This document shows positions 40,832 to 52,027 of a stretch of DNA of 64,000 nucleotides, one piece after another. The DNA lies in assembly GCF_000834655.1 (NCBI RefSeq), contig NZ_JXQQ01000045.1, positions 56,042 to 120,041 on the forward strand, in the 5' to 3' direction. Origin of the DNA: Variovorax paradoxus. Lineage in GTDB: Bacteria; Pseudomonadota; Gammaproteobacteria; Burkholderiales; Burkholderiaceae_C. The notes under the pieces were generated by a model. The model did no database searches. It saw only the letters and a program-made list of their open reading frames with translations, and had not been told where the DNA came from. Each line of letters opens with the position of its first letter. Within the stretch, counting starts at the first letter, position 1. A program made the translations under genes and the position numbers.

Positions 40832-41992
40832 TCAGCCGCGCGGCGGTCGCTTGGCGATGCCCATCGTCTTGGCGAGGATGCCCAGCATCACTTCGTCCGC
40901 GCCCCCGCCGATCGAGCCGAGCCGCCCGTCGCGGTAAAGGCGCGAGACGCGGTTCTCCAACGTGAAGCCCATGCCGCCCCAGAACTGCAGGCAGGTGTCG
41001 GACACCTGCCGCGTGAGACGGCCGGTCTTGAGCTTGGCCATCGAGGCGAGCTCCAGCACGTCCTGGCCCTGCACATGCAGGTCGCAGGCGCGGTAGGTGA
41101 GGGCGCGCAGCGCCTCGACCTCGGTCTTGAGTTCGGCCAGCTTGAACTGCACCCATTGCTGGTCGGCCAGCGTGCCGCCGAACATCTGGCGTTGCTGCGC
41201 CCATTCGATGGTCTGCGCGATGCAGTCTTCCATCGGTTCGAGCGAACTGGCCGCGGCCCAGAGGCGCTCTTCCTGGAACTGCTGCATCTGGTAGACGAAG
41301 CCCTGGCCCTCTTCGCCGATGCGATAGCGCTGCGGCACGCGCACATTGTCGAAATAGATGAGCCCGGTGTCGCTCGAATTCATGCCGATCTTGCGGATCT
41401 TCTTCGCCTTCTCGATGCCGGGGCTGTCCATGGGCACCATGACGAGCGACTTGTTGCGGTGCACGGGGCCGTCGCTGGTGTTCACGAGCATGCACATCCA
41501 GTCGGCCTGCAGGCTGTTGGTGATCCACATCTTCTGGCCGCTGATGAGGTAGTCGTCGCCGTCCTTGCGCGCGTGGCTCTTGAGGCCCGCCACGTCGCTG
41601 CCCGCGCCGGGCTCGCTCACGCCGATGCACCCGACCATGTCGCCGGCGATGGCGGGCATGAGGAATTCGCGGCGCAGTTCGTCGCTGCCGAAACGCGCGA
41701 GCGCGGGGGTGCACATGTCGGTCTGCACGCCGATGGCCATCGGCACGCCGCCGCAGCTGATGTGGCCGAGCGCCTCGGCCATGGCCATCGCATACGAGTA
41801 GTCCAGGCCGCCGCCGCCGAAGGCCTCGGGCTTGTTCAGGCCCAGGAGGCCCAGGTTGCCCAGCTTCTTGAAGACCTCGTGCGCGGGAAAGATCTCGGCC
41901 TCTTCCCATTCGTCGACGTGCGGGTTGATTTCCTCGTCGATGAAGCGGCGCAGCGTCTTCTGGATCTCGAGGTGTTCGTGGGTGTACTGCAT
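40832..41992 (-). CDS. Acyl-CoA dehydrogenase, citronellyl-CoA dehydrogenase-like
   Basis: The 386-residue enzyme has V-S-E-P-G-A-G-S-D-V-A and W-I-T-N-S-L-Q-A-D-W, and a C-terminal G-G-G-A-D-E-V-M. The N-terminus (E-I-N-P-H-V-D-E-W-E) and G-V-P-M-A-I-G-V-Q-T-D-M recall AtuD, the citronellyl-CoA dehydrogenase of Pseudomonas. It is not closely similar to the adjacent ACAD. It starts 15 bp after the SDR gene. The citronellyl assignment is from memory of the family and should be treated as tentative. Confidence 0.85.
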   Translation of the reverse strand: MQYTHEHLEIQKTLRRFIDEEINPHVDEWEEAEIFPAHEVFKKLGNLGLLGLNKPEAFGGGGLDYSYAMAMAEALGHISCGGVPMAIGVQTDMCTPALARFGSDELRREFLMPAIAGDMVGCIGVSEPGAGSDVAGLKSHARKDGDDYLISGQKMWITNSLQADWMCMLVNTSDGPVHRNKSLVMVPMDSPGIEKAKKIRKIGMNSSDTGLIYFDNVRVPQRYRIGEEGQGFVYQMQQFQEERLWAAASSLEPMEDCIAQTIEWAQQRQMFGGTLADQQWVQFKLAELKTEVEALRALTYRACDLHVQGQDVLELASMAKLKTGRLTRQVSDTCLQFWGGMGFTLENRVSRLYRDGRLGSIGGGADEVMLGILAKTMGIAKRPPRG

Positions 41993-42007
41993 GTCGCTGG
42001 TCTCCGG

Positions 42008-42919
42008 TCAGTCGTTCGTATCTTCGCCCTGGAACACGCGCGGCGTCTGCGCCAGATGAAAGCCGTCGAAGGGCCGCACCGCGGGGCGTTGCTGCGCCGC
42101 TTCATCGGGCAGCGCCATTGGCCAGCCCATGCGCACCTGCGGCCGCGCGCCATCGACGCGCAGCACGCTGCCGCTGATGAAGCTCGCGGCGGGGCTCAAG
42201 AGGAAGGCGATGGCCGCGGAGGTCTCGGCCTCGTTGCCGAAGCGGCCCGCAGGCACGGTCTTGCGCATGGCGCGCAGCATGTCGCCGGCCTCGGGCGGGT
42301 AGTGGTCCATGCCGCTCGATGCGATGTAGCCGGGTGCCACGGCGTTCACGCGCACGCCGTTCGCGGCCCATTCGAGCGCGGCCGTCTCGGTGAAGCTCAC
42401 CATGCCCGCGCGCGCGGCGCCGCTGTGGCCCATGTTCGGCATCGAGCCCCACATGTCGGCCACGATGTTGACGATGGCGCCGCCATGCGCCTGCATGCGC
42501 TGCACGAAGCATTCGCGCGCGACGAGGAAGCCGCCGGTGAGGTTGGTGTGGATCACCGCCTCCCAGCCCTTGGCCGAGATGGCGGCGAGCGGCGTGATGT
42601 ATTGGCCGCCGGCGTTGTTGACCAGGCCGTCGATGCGCCCGTGCGCTGCGACGACCTCGGCGATCGCGGCACGCACGGCTTCTTCTTGCCGGATGTCGAA
42701 AGCCTGGATGCCGGCCTTGCCGCCGGCCGCGGCGATTTCGGCCTGCACCTGCTGCAGCTTCCCGGTATTGCGGCCGACGAGCACGACCTGCGCGCCGAGC
42801 GATGCGAGCTCGTGCGCGGTGCAGCGGCCGATGCCCGAGCCGCCGCCGGTGACGACGATCACCTGCCCGTCGAACAGGCCGGGCGAGAACACGGAGCGGT
42901 AGCGGGAGGGGGCGTTCAT
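42008..42919 (-). CDS. Short-chain dehydrogenase/reductase
   Basis: The 303-residue SDR has G-G-G-S-G-I-G near 22-28 and N-N-A-G-G near 97. Instead of the usual Tyr-x-x-x-Lys, the region after W-G-S-M-P-N-M-G reads H-S-G-A-A-R-A-G-M, so the catalytic Tyr and Lys look replaced by His and Arg. The ending L-R-V-D-G-A is normal, followed by an extra tail of about 45 residues. It sits 43 bp after the carboxylase alpha gene. 2,4-dienoyl-CoA reductase-like SDRs also lack the standard Tyr, so an acyl-CoA role is plausible. Confidence 0.85.
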   Translation of the reverse strand: MNAPSRYRSVFSPGLFDGQVIVVTGGGSGIGRCTAHELASLGAQVVLVGRNTGKLQQVQAEIAAAGGKAGIQAFDIRQEEAVRAAIAEVVAAHGRIDGLVNNAGGQYITPLAAISAKGWEAVIHTNLTGGFLVARECFVQRMQAHGGAIVNIVADMWGSMPNMGHSGAARAGMVSFTETAALEWAANGVRVNAVAPGYIASSGMDHYPPEAGDMLRAMRKTVPAGRFGNEAETSAAIAFLLSPAASFISGSVLRVDGARPQVRMGWPMALPDEAAQQRPAVRPFDGFHLAQTPRVFQGEDTND

Positions 42920-42962
42920 GCGAAAGGCTTTCAGGAAATCGGGAAGAGGGCGGCGGCCGCCG

Positions 42963-44911
<1,949 letters not shown>

Positions 44912-44915
<4 letters not shown>

Positions 44916-46522
44916 GGCCGCGCCACCGAGAACTGCATCGCCTGCGGCACGCGCGCATCGGCATCGCGGCAGATCGACAGAACCTCGGCCAGCACCGCGC
45001 GCGTGTCGCGCGGGTCGATCACGCCGTCGTCCAGCAGCATCGCGCTGGTGGTGAACACGCTCATCTGCCGGTCGAAGCGCTCGACGATCTGCTGGCGCAT
45101 CGCGTCGATCTTCGCGTGGTCGACCGCGCCTTTTCGCGCCATGCCGGCCTCCATGACGATGGCCATGGTCCTGGCGGCCTGCTCGCCGCCCATCACCGCG
45201 GTGCGCGCGTTCGGCCACGAGAAGCAGAAGCGCGGCGCGAAGCCGCGGCCGCACATGCCGTAGTTGCCCGCGCCGTAGGAGGCGCCGCAGTGCAGCGTGA
45301 TCTGCGGCACCGTCGCGCTGGTCACGGCCTGGATCATCTTGGCGCCGTGCTTGATGATGCCGGCCTCCTCGTGCGCGCGGCCCACCATGTAGCCGGTGAT
45401 GTTCTGCAGGTAGACGATCGGCGTGCGCGACTGGCAGCAAGCCTGGATGAAGTGCGTGGCCTTGGTGGCGCCGTCGGAGTCGATCGGGCCGTTGTTGGTG
45501 ACGATGCCCACCGCATGGCCTTCGAGCCGGATGTGGCCGCAGACGGTGGCGCTGCCGTAGTGCTCGCTGAATTCGAGGAAGTCGGAGCCGTCCGCGATGC
45601 GCGCGATGACTTCGCGCATGTCCACCGGCCGTCGGCCGTCGCCGGGCATGATGCCCAAAAGGTCTTCGGCGTCGTAGCGCGGTGGCGCGAAGGTGCGCGG
45701 TGCTTCGCCGCGGGCCCAGTCGATGCCGCCGAGGATCGCGCGCGCGATGCGGACGGCGTCTCGGTCGTCTTCGGCCAGGTAGTCGCCCAGGCCCGAGATG
45801 TGGGTGTGCATCACGGCGCCGCCGAGTTCTTCTTCCGTGGCGATCTCGCCGGTGGCGGCCTTGAGCAGCGGCGGACCTGCGAGAAAGGCCCGCGTGCGGT
45901 CGCGCACCATCACGATGTAGTCCGACAGGCCCGTCTGGTAGGCGCCGCCCGCGGTCGAGGAGCCGTGCGTCACCGTCACCACCGGCAGCCCCGCGGCCGA
46001 GAGGCGTGCGAGGTTGCGAAAGATGCTGCCGCCGCGCACGAAGTCCTGCACGCGGTACTGCATGAGGTTGGCGCCTGCGCTTTCCACGAGCTGCACGTAG
46101 GGCAGCTTGTTCTCCAGCGCGATCTCCTGCACGCGCAGCTGCTTGTCCAGGCCCATGGGCTGCAGCGCGCCGGCATCGATGCCCGAATCGGAGGCGCTCA
46201 CCATGCAGCGCACGCCCGCGACCTGGCCGATGCCCGAGATCAGCCCGCCGCCGGGCACGCTCTTCGACAGGTCGGGGTTGTCGTGGCCGAGGCCCGCGAG
46301 CGAGGCCAGCGGCAGGAAGGGCGCGCCGGTGTCCAGCAGCAGCGCGATGCGTTCTCGCGGCAAGAGCTGTCCGCGCTTGGCGAATCGCTCGGCCGAGGCG
46401 CCCGAGGCGGCCGCGGCGCGGGCCTCGTGCGCACGCACCTGTGCGAGCAGTTCGAGCATGCCGGTGCGGTTGGCCTGGAAGGTGTCGCTGGCCGATGGCA
46501 GCCGGGATTCGATGGCGGGCAT
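44912..46522 (-). CDS. Acyl-CoA carboxylase beta subunit (carboxyltransferase)
   Basis: The 536-residue carboxyltransferase has two crotonase-like halves, with motifs G-G-G-L-I-S-G-I-G, G-S-S-T-A-G-G-A-Y and the C-terminal G-A-S-Y-G-A-G-N-Y-G-M. It transfers carboxyl from biotin to a 3-methylcrotonyl- or geranyl-type CoA. It is first in the cluster beta, alpha, SDR, ACAD, ACAD. An HMG-CoA lyase and enoyl-CoA hydratase, expected for a leucine (liu) operon, are absent here. Confidence 0.93.
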
Positions 46523-46569
46523 GGAGTCTGGGCAGGTCGCAGGTTTTCGCTCTGCACGGACTTTAGGGG

Positions 46570-46586
46570 GCGGGCCATTGGCCCGC
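46570..46586. terminator. Hairpin between the MHYT gene and the carboxylase operon
   Basis: GCGGGCC-ATT-GGCCCGC is a perfect stem of seven pairs just past the MHYT stop. There is no T run, so it may be a weak terminator or an mRNA-stabilising hairpin. Confidence 0.45.
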
Positions 46587-46595
46587 TTGCGCCAA

Positions 46596-47375
46596 CTAGC
46601 TGGTGCGGGCGCGGTGCGAGGCGGTGGGCGCGGGTGCGTCCAGGCTGCTGCCGGTCACCACCCAGAAGATGAAGATCAGCACCGCGCCGGCCGTGCCGAA
46701 CACCGACAGGCCCATGTAGTTGCCGCCGATGGCGAGCGCATCCGTGGGGGCCACGGCCGTGCAGATCATGCTGGCGGCGCTCATGCCCACGTAGTGCATC
46801 GTGCAGACCGCCAGGCCCATCACCGCGGCAGCGGCGATCTGGTGGGTGAGTTTGCGCAGGTTGAACGCCAGCCACAGCGCGGCCGCGGCGGCGGTGATGG
46901 CGATCGCCACCGACAGCGCGACGGTGCCGGTGTCGAACTCCATCGAGGCGCGCATGTTCATCGCGAACATGCCCATGTAGTGCATCACGCACACCCCGAG
47001 GCCGGCCAGCAGGCTGCCAGCCAGCCAGCCGGGCTTGCTGAACTTGCGCCGGCCGCCGGCCAGATACAGGGCGATGCCGGAAATGAGGATGGCGGCCACC
47101 AGCGACACGATCGTCAGCGGCATGTTGTACGAAATGGCCACCGGCAGCCGGTACGCCAGCATGCCGATGAAGTGCATCGACCAGATGCCGATGCCGCCCA
47201 GTGCCACCGCGGCGCAGGCCACGGCGGCCAGGTTGGGCCTGCCGTCGGCGCCGACCATGCGCCCCGCGCAGATCAGTGCCACGAGCGATCCCGCGAACGA
47301 GATGAGGAATGAAAGCGCCACCAGCCCCAGGGAGTACTCGGGCGACAGCAACTGGCCTACGACGAGGGGAGTCAT
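46596..47375 (-). CDS. MHYT-domain membrane protein
   Basis: The 259-residue protein has seven predicted helices and three MHYT-type repeats: M-H-F-I-G-M (near 67), M-H-Y-M-G-M (near 132) and M-H-Y-V-G-M (near 195). MHYT domains are thought to bind copper and sense oxygen, CO or NO, usually joined to GGDEF/EAL domains. Here no output domain follows, so it may signal through a partner or act as a metal-binding membrane protein. The upstream region (47376-47507) is AT-rich and contains its promoter. Confidence 0.9.
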   Translation of the reverse strand: MTPLVVGQLLSPEYSLGLVALSFLISFAGSLVALICAGRMVGADGRPNLAAVACAAVALGGIGIWSMHFIGMLAYRLPVAISYNMPLTIVSLVAAILISGIALYLAGGRRKFSKPGWLAGSLLAGLGVCVMHYMGMFAMNMRASMEFDTGTVALSVAIAITAAAAALWLAFNLRKLTHQIAAAAVMGLAVCTMHYVGMSAASMICTAVAPTDALAIGGNYMGLSVFGTAGAVLIFIFWVVTGSSLDAPAPTASHRARTS

Positions 47376-47507
47376 GCGGTTTTTCCTTTCAAGGGAAACG
47401 CCCGGCAGCCCTCGAAAACCCGATGTGATCGGGGCGCATTGCGGCGTCCCGGCCAGTTTGTAATATTTGTTTTTAAAAGTAAATCGAAATCTGTACGTAT
47501 GGTTACC

Positions 47508-49214
47508 CTACCTTACGGCACGAATTCGATATATCGCATTGTTACGATCTGCGCTCACGTAGACCGTGCCGTCGCGGCCCACGGCCACGCCCGTGACCAC
47601 ATACGGCGGAGGCAGTCCGGGCCCCGGCGCGAGGCCGATCGGCAGGTTGTCGGCGATGGTTCGCCGGGTTCCGTTGGCCGGGTCGATTTCGACAAGCCGC
47701 CGCGCCGCGCTCTCGGCCACGATGAAAGTGCCCCATGGCGTCTGCGCCACGCCCTCGGGCAACGCGAGGCCGTCGACGATGGTGCGCAGCGGCGCGCTGG
47801 CATCCAGCGGAATGCGCAGCAGCTTGCCGGCGGCCTCGGTGACGTAGAGCGCGCTGTCCTGGCCGATGACCATCTGCACCGGGCCGCCCAGTCCGCTAGC
47901 AAGCACTGACTTTTCTGCAAACTTCGGCCCGCTGGCGCGCGTGATGCTGCCGGTGGCGAGTTCCGCGTAGATCACGCTGCCGTCGGGCATGGGGATCGCG
48001 TCGAACGGCGCCTTCAGGCCATGGATGGTTTCGACGGTCTTGAGCGTCTGGCGGTCGACCAGCTGGACCGTGCCGGTGAACCACGAAGCCAGCGCGAAGC
48101 GCGTGGGCGACAGGCCGACCGAGAAGGGATAGTCGAGCTCGGGCTCGCGCTGCATGCGGAACACGTCGCGCACTTCGCCGGTGCGCACGTCCACCTGCCG
48201 GAAGCCGAAGACGTCGGCCACCCAGAGGTCGTTGCCGTCGATCTTCATGCCGGCCGGCACCGCCACCTTGCCGGTGGTGAGGGTGCGCAGCTCTCCGGTG
48301 GCGGGGTTGAAGGCCTGCACCTCGTTGTTGGCCATGTTCGACACGTAGATCGTGCCGTCCGTGGCAATGGCCAGGTTGTCCAGCGAGGGCCGAAGCTGTT
48401 TCGCGACGGTCTTGCGGCCGGTGGCCAGTTCCACCCGCACTAGTTCGCCGCTGCGCGCATCGGCCACCCAGAGGTTGCCCTTGCCGTCGAGATTGGCCGC
48501 GGCCGGGATCTTGAAGCCATCGGCGATCACGGCCATGTGGCCATTGGCCGGATCGATCTTCACGACCTGGCCCTTGAACCACAGCGGCCCGTAGAGCATG
48601 CCGTCGGGCCCGACCTCGAAACCGTTGAAGCCGCCCATGTCCTTCTTGATGAGGCGCGGCGGCTTCTGGCCGGTGCGGTCGATTTCCCACAGCGCATCGC
48701 CCAGGAACACCTGCGAGGCGTAGAGCTTGCCGCTCTTGCGGTCGAAGTCGAGCGAATTCAGGCCGGGCAGGTCCTTGGCGAGCACGCGCATCGGCGCGGT
48801 GTCGCTCTCGCGGTAGCGCAGCATGCCCATGAGGTAGTTGGTCCAGGCCAGCTCGCCGTTGGGGCCGACCGCGATGTCGTCGGCCTGGCCTTCGGGGGCG
48901 TCGATCAGCACCTTGGCCTTGCCGGTGGTGCGGTCGACTTCCCACAGCGTGTTGCCGAGCACCGAGCCCGCGAGCAGCCGACCCTTGGCATCGATGGCCA
49001 GCCCGTGCACGCCCGAGAACGACGACGGCGGCACCAGCGCCTCCGGTGCGGCCCACGAGGCGGGCCGGGCGGTGGATGGCGCAGAGGGCGGCGCCGGTGT
49101 CGGCGAGGTGGCGGGCACGGTCGTGGACGCAGGCGGTGCGAGCGTGCTGCAGGCACCCAGCAGGGCGAGCGTGGCGATCAGCGCGGCGGCGGCGCGCAGC
49201 GGGCGACGGGGCAT
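47508..49214 (-). CDS. NHL/SMP-30-type beta-propeller lipoprotein
   Basis: The 568-residue protein has a lipoprotein signal with lipobox L-L-G-A-C (Cys22), then a Pro/Thr/Ser-rich linker of about 35 residues. A long beta-propeller region follows, with repeated D-G-T-I-Y-V-S-N, G-N-L-W-V-A-D and I-P-D-G-S-V-I-Y type blades. Such propellers bind ligands or act as lactonases (SMP-30/gluconolactonase group). AGAAGGAGAAGAAGAC gives a strong ribosome site. It stands alone between MHYT and DUF445 genes. No catalytic assignment is safe. Confidence 0.82.
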   Translation of the reverse strand: MPRRPLRAAAALIATLALLGACSTLAPPASTTVPATSPTPAPPSAPSTARPASWAAPEALVPPSSFSGVHGLAIDAKGRLLAGSVLGNTLWEVDRTTGKAKVLIDAPEGQADDIAVGPNGELAWTNYLMGMLRYRESDTAPMRVLAKDLPGLNSLDFDRKSGKLYASQVFLGDALWEIDRTGQKPPRLIKKDMGGFNGFEVGPDGMLYGPLWFKGQVVKIDPANGHMAVIADGFKIPAAANLDGKGNLWVADARSGELVRVELATGRKTVAKQLRPSLDNLAIATDGTIYVSNMANNEVQAFNPATGELRTLTTGKVAVPAGMKIDGNDLWVADVFGFRQVDVRTGEVRDVFRMQREPELDYPFSVGLSPTRFALASWFTGTVQLVDRQTLKTVETIHGLKAPFDAIPMPDGSVIYAELATGSITRASGPKFAEKSVLASGLGGPVQMVIGQDSALYVTEAAGKLLRIPLDASAPLRTIVDGLALPEGVAQTPWGTFIVAESAARRLVEIDPANGTRRTIADNLPIGLAPGPGLPPPYVVTGVAVGRDGTVYVSADRNNAIYRIRAVR

Positions 49215-49339
49215 GTCTTCTTCTCCTTCTTGTGAATGCGCGCGCAGTCTAGAAGGAGGAAGGGGTGGTCGCGCAGTCTTTCCCGGGACATGCGCACTTT
49301 CGTCCGCTGCGGATTACCCGCAGCGCGTGGGCTTTATGC

Positions 49340-50593
49340 TCACCCGCGCAGCAGCTGCGTGACGGTGTGGATCAGGAGGCCCACCAGCCCGCCCACCAGC
49401 GTGCCGTTGATGCGGATGAACTGCAGGTCGCGTCCGATGTGGCGCTCCAGCTCGAGCGTCATCTCCTGGGCGTTCCACTCGCCGACCCGCTCCTCGATGT
49501 AGCGGCGGATGTCCTCGCGGTAGCGCTCGATGGCCAGCGGCGCGGCGGCCTCGATCTGCTCGTTGATCCAGCGGCGGATGGCCTCGTCGGCCTGCAGCCG
49601 CGTGCCCAGCGCGCCGGCCATCGACGCGATGCGCTGGCGGATCGTCGAATCGCTGCGGCGCAGGTCGGCGTCCAGCCACGCCAGCAGTTCGCCCCAGAGC
49701 CCGTGCAGGTAGTCGCCCAGCGCCGGGTGCGCCATCAGCTCGGCGCGGATCTGCTCGCCGCGCTGCTGGAATTCCGGGTCGAGCTTCAGGCGCACCACGA
49801 AGTCGTCCACGAAGTGGTCGAAGCGCTTGCGCATCGGGTGGTCGGGCTCGGCCGCGAGTTCGCCGATGGTGTGCGCCACGGCCGCCACGATCTTGCGCGT
49901 GGCGAGCTTGGCCGCGACCTGGTCCAGGCCCACGTAGCGCAGCGTCTTGATCTCGCGCGCGATCGCTTCGGTGATGTGCGCCTGCACCTCGTCGCCTTCG
50001 AGCAGGCCCGCCACCTGCTGCAGCACGTCGTCCAGCAGCGCCTGGTGGCGGCCGCCCGCGGTGAGCGCATCGAGCGCCTGGCCCGTGAGGCGCGAGAGGT
50101 CGATCTTGGCCAGGCCCGCCGCGGCGGCGCGGCCCATGAAATCGCGCACCCGGTCGTCGTCGAAGGCGGCGAGGCCGTAGCGCGTGGCGGCCACGCCCCA
50201 TTCGCCGAGCTTCTGGCCGCTCGCGGGGCGCGCCAGCCAGTCGGCGATGCGGCTGGCGGTATCGAACTCGCGCAGCTTGGCGAGCACCTGCGCGGTGCTC
50301 AGGAAGTTGTTGCAGATGAAGCCCGCGAGCTTCGCGCCGATCCGGTCCTTGTTGCTCGGGATGATCGCGGTGTGCGGAATCGGCAGGCCCAGCGGATGGC
50401 GGAACAGCGCCACCACCGCGAACCAGTCGGCAATCGCGCCGACCATCGCGGCCTCGGCGAAGGCGGCCACGTAGCCCCAGGCCGGATGCTGCGCATGCAG
50501 CGCGCTCGCCACCGCATAGAGCAGCGCCGCCGCGCACAGCAGGCCGAGCGCGACGCGCTTCATGCGCCGCAGCGCATCGGCATCCTTGGTCAA
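49340..50593 (-). CDS. DUF445 family membrane-anchored protein
   Basis: The 417-residue protein has an N-terminal membrane helix (about 13-33) and a second hydrophobic stretch containing G-A-I-A-D-W-F-A-V-V-A-L-F, the DUF445 hallmark. A long helical domain follows, then a C-terminal helix G-G-L-V-G-L-L-I-H-T-V. These proteins are conserved in many bacteria and of unknown function. The gene lies alone, followed by about 125 bp without a recognised element. Confidence 0.88.
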   Translation of the reverse strand: MTKDADALRRMKRVALGLLCAAALLYAVASALHAQHPAWGYVAAFAEAAMVGAIADWFAVVALFRHPLGLPIPHTAIIPSNKDRIGAKLAGFICNNFLSTAQVLAKLREFDTASRIADWLARPASGQKLGEWGVAATRYGLAAFDDDRVRDFMGRAAAAGLAKIDLSRLTGQALDALTAGGRHQALLDDVLQQVAGLLEGDEVQAHITEAIAREIKTLRYVGLDQVAAKLATRKIVAAVAHTIGELAAEPDHPMRKRFDHFVDDFVVRLKLDPEFQQRGEQIRAELMAHPALGDYLHGLWGELLAWLDADLRRSDSTIRQRIASMAGALGTRLQADEAIRRWINEQIEAAAPLAIERYREDIRRYIEERVGEWNAQEMTLELERHIGRDLQFIRINGTLVGGLVGLLIHTVTQLLRG

Positions 50594-50664
50594 CTCAGTT
50601 TTCCATCAGTCCATCGCACGCTGCGCGCCGCACGACACCGTCACGGCCAAGGCCAGGCACACCG

Positions 50665-50755
50665 CCGCGGAACCGGCTTTGCCGGGCCGCTGGTGTGGCC
50701 CCCTGAAAGGGGGTTGGCGAAGCGACACGAAGTGCGCGAAGACTGGGGGTAAGCG
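50665..50755. repeat. Dispersed repeat, family B
   Basis: CCGCGGAACCGGCTTTGCCGG, then CCCCCTGAAAGGGGGTTGG, then GCGAAGCGACACGAAGTGCG and CTGGGGGT. It lies between argE and the DUF445 gene, close to the argE stop. Confidence 0.85.
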
Positions 50756-50760
50756 GCATT

Positions 50761-51927
50761 TCAGCCAATGGTGTGTGACGTGGCGAGGCGCTCCATGAAC
50801 AGCTCGCAGCGCGCGAGTTGCTCCAGGCTCACGAACTCGTCGGGCTGGTGCGCCTGCTCGATGCTGCCCGGGCCGCACACCACCGTGGGGATGCCCGCGT
50901 TCTTGAAGAGGCCCGCTTCGGTGCCGAAGGCCACCAAGGTGGTGCGGTCCTCGCCCGCCAGGCGCTGCGCGAGCAGCGTGACCGGGTCGCTGGCCGCGCC
51001 GAGGAAGCTGGGGATCTCGCAGATCGTCTCGAACTTGAAGCCCGCATCGGGCGCCACCTTCTTCATCGCCGGCTCCAGGCCCGCGGCATAGGCCAGCACA
51101 TCGGACTGCATGCGCTTGGCGTCGGCCGTGGGCAGGTCGCGGAACTCATAACGGAACTCGGCGTCGCGCGGCACCACGTTGTCGGCGATGCCGCCGTGGA
51201 ACTGGCCCACGCTCGCGGTGCTGAAGGGCACGTCGAAACCTTCGTAACGGGGCTCGCTGCGCTCGAAGTCCTCGGCCATGTCGCGCACCTTGCCGATCAC
51301 GCGCGCGGCCATCTCGATGGCGTTGACCGACTTGGGCGTGAGCGACGAATGCGCCTCCTTGCCCCGCACGCAGCACTTGTAGCGGTACACGCCCTTGTGG
51401 GCGATGGCCGGCACCATGCTGGTGGGCTCGCCCACGATGCAGGCCAGCGGCTTGATGCCCGCGTCGCGCATGTCGGCGATGAGTTCCTTCACGCCGAAGC
51501 AGCCGATTTCTTCTTCGTAGCTGAAGGCGAAGTGCACGGCGAAGGGCGAGTCGCTCTCGAGGAAGCGCTTGGCGTTGGACAGCGCGATGGCGATGAAGCT
51601 CTTCATGTCGGCCGAGCCGCGGCCGTAGAGGCGCTCGTTCTGCACCACGGCCGAGAGCGGGTCGACGCTCCAGTCCTGGCCGTCCCAGGGCACCGTGTCG
51701 GTGTGCCCCGAAATGATCACCCCGGCCGGCTTGCCCTCGCCGAGCGTGGCGAAAAGGTTCGCCTTGGTGCGCTCGGCGTTGTAGGTGATGCGGCTCTTCA
51801 CGCCGAGTGCGGCGAGGTGGCTCTGGGCGAGGTCGATCAGCTGCAGGTTGCTGTTCTCGCTCACGGTGTTCATGCGCACCAGCGACTGGGCCAGTGCGAG
51901 GCTTTGGGGGGAAAGCGTGTGGGGCAT
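50761..51927 (-). CDS. argE: Acetylornithine deacetylase
   Basis: This 388-residue M20 metallopeptidase-family enzyme has metal ligands in S-G-H-T-D-T-V-P (near 80) and G-R-G-S-A-D-M-K (near 107). The catalytic Glu pair is in E-E-E-I-G-C-F-G, and the late F-G-T-E-A-G-L-F is typical of ArgE. It releases ornithine from N-acetylornithine in arginine synthesis. The ATG at 51927 gives M-P-H-T-L-S; a longer frame crosses the promoter of the divergent phosphodiesterase gene. A related specificity such as succinyl-diaminopimelate is less likely. Confidence 0.88.
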   Translation of the reverse strand: MPHTLSPQSLALAQSLVRMNTVSENSNLQLIDLAQSHLAALGVKSRITYNAERTKANLFATLGEGKPAGVIISGHTDTVPWDGQDWSVDPLSAVVQNERLYGRGSADMKSFIAIALSNAKRFLESDSPFAVHFAFSYEEEIGCFGVKELIADMRDAGIKPLACIVGEPTSMVPAIAHKGVYRYKCCVRGKEAHSSLTPKSVNAIEMAARVIGKVRDMAEDFERSEPRYEGFDVPFSTASVGQFHGGIADNVVPRDAEFRYEFRDLPTADAKRMQSDVLAYAAGLEPAMKKVAPDAGFKFETICEIPSFLGAASDPVTLLAQRLAGEDRTTLVAFGTEAGLFKNAGIPTVVCGPGSIEQAHQPDEFVSLEQLARCELFMERLATSHTIG

Positions 51928-52027
51928 GCAACAGATTGTCCAAGAAGTCGATGCCCCGCGTCTTCGGTGGTTCCGACTGTCATCCGCAGCGGGTACCCTG
52001 CGCCTCTTTTGGATGGAGAAAAAAACC

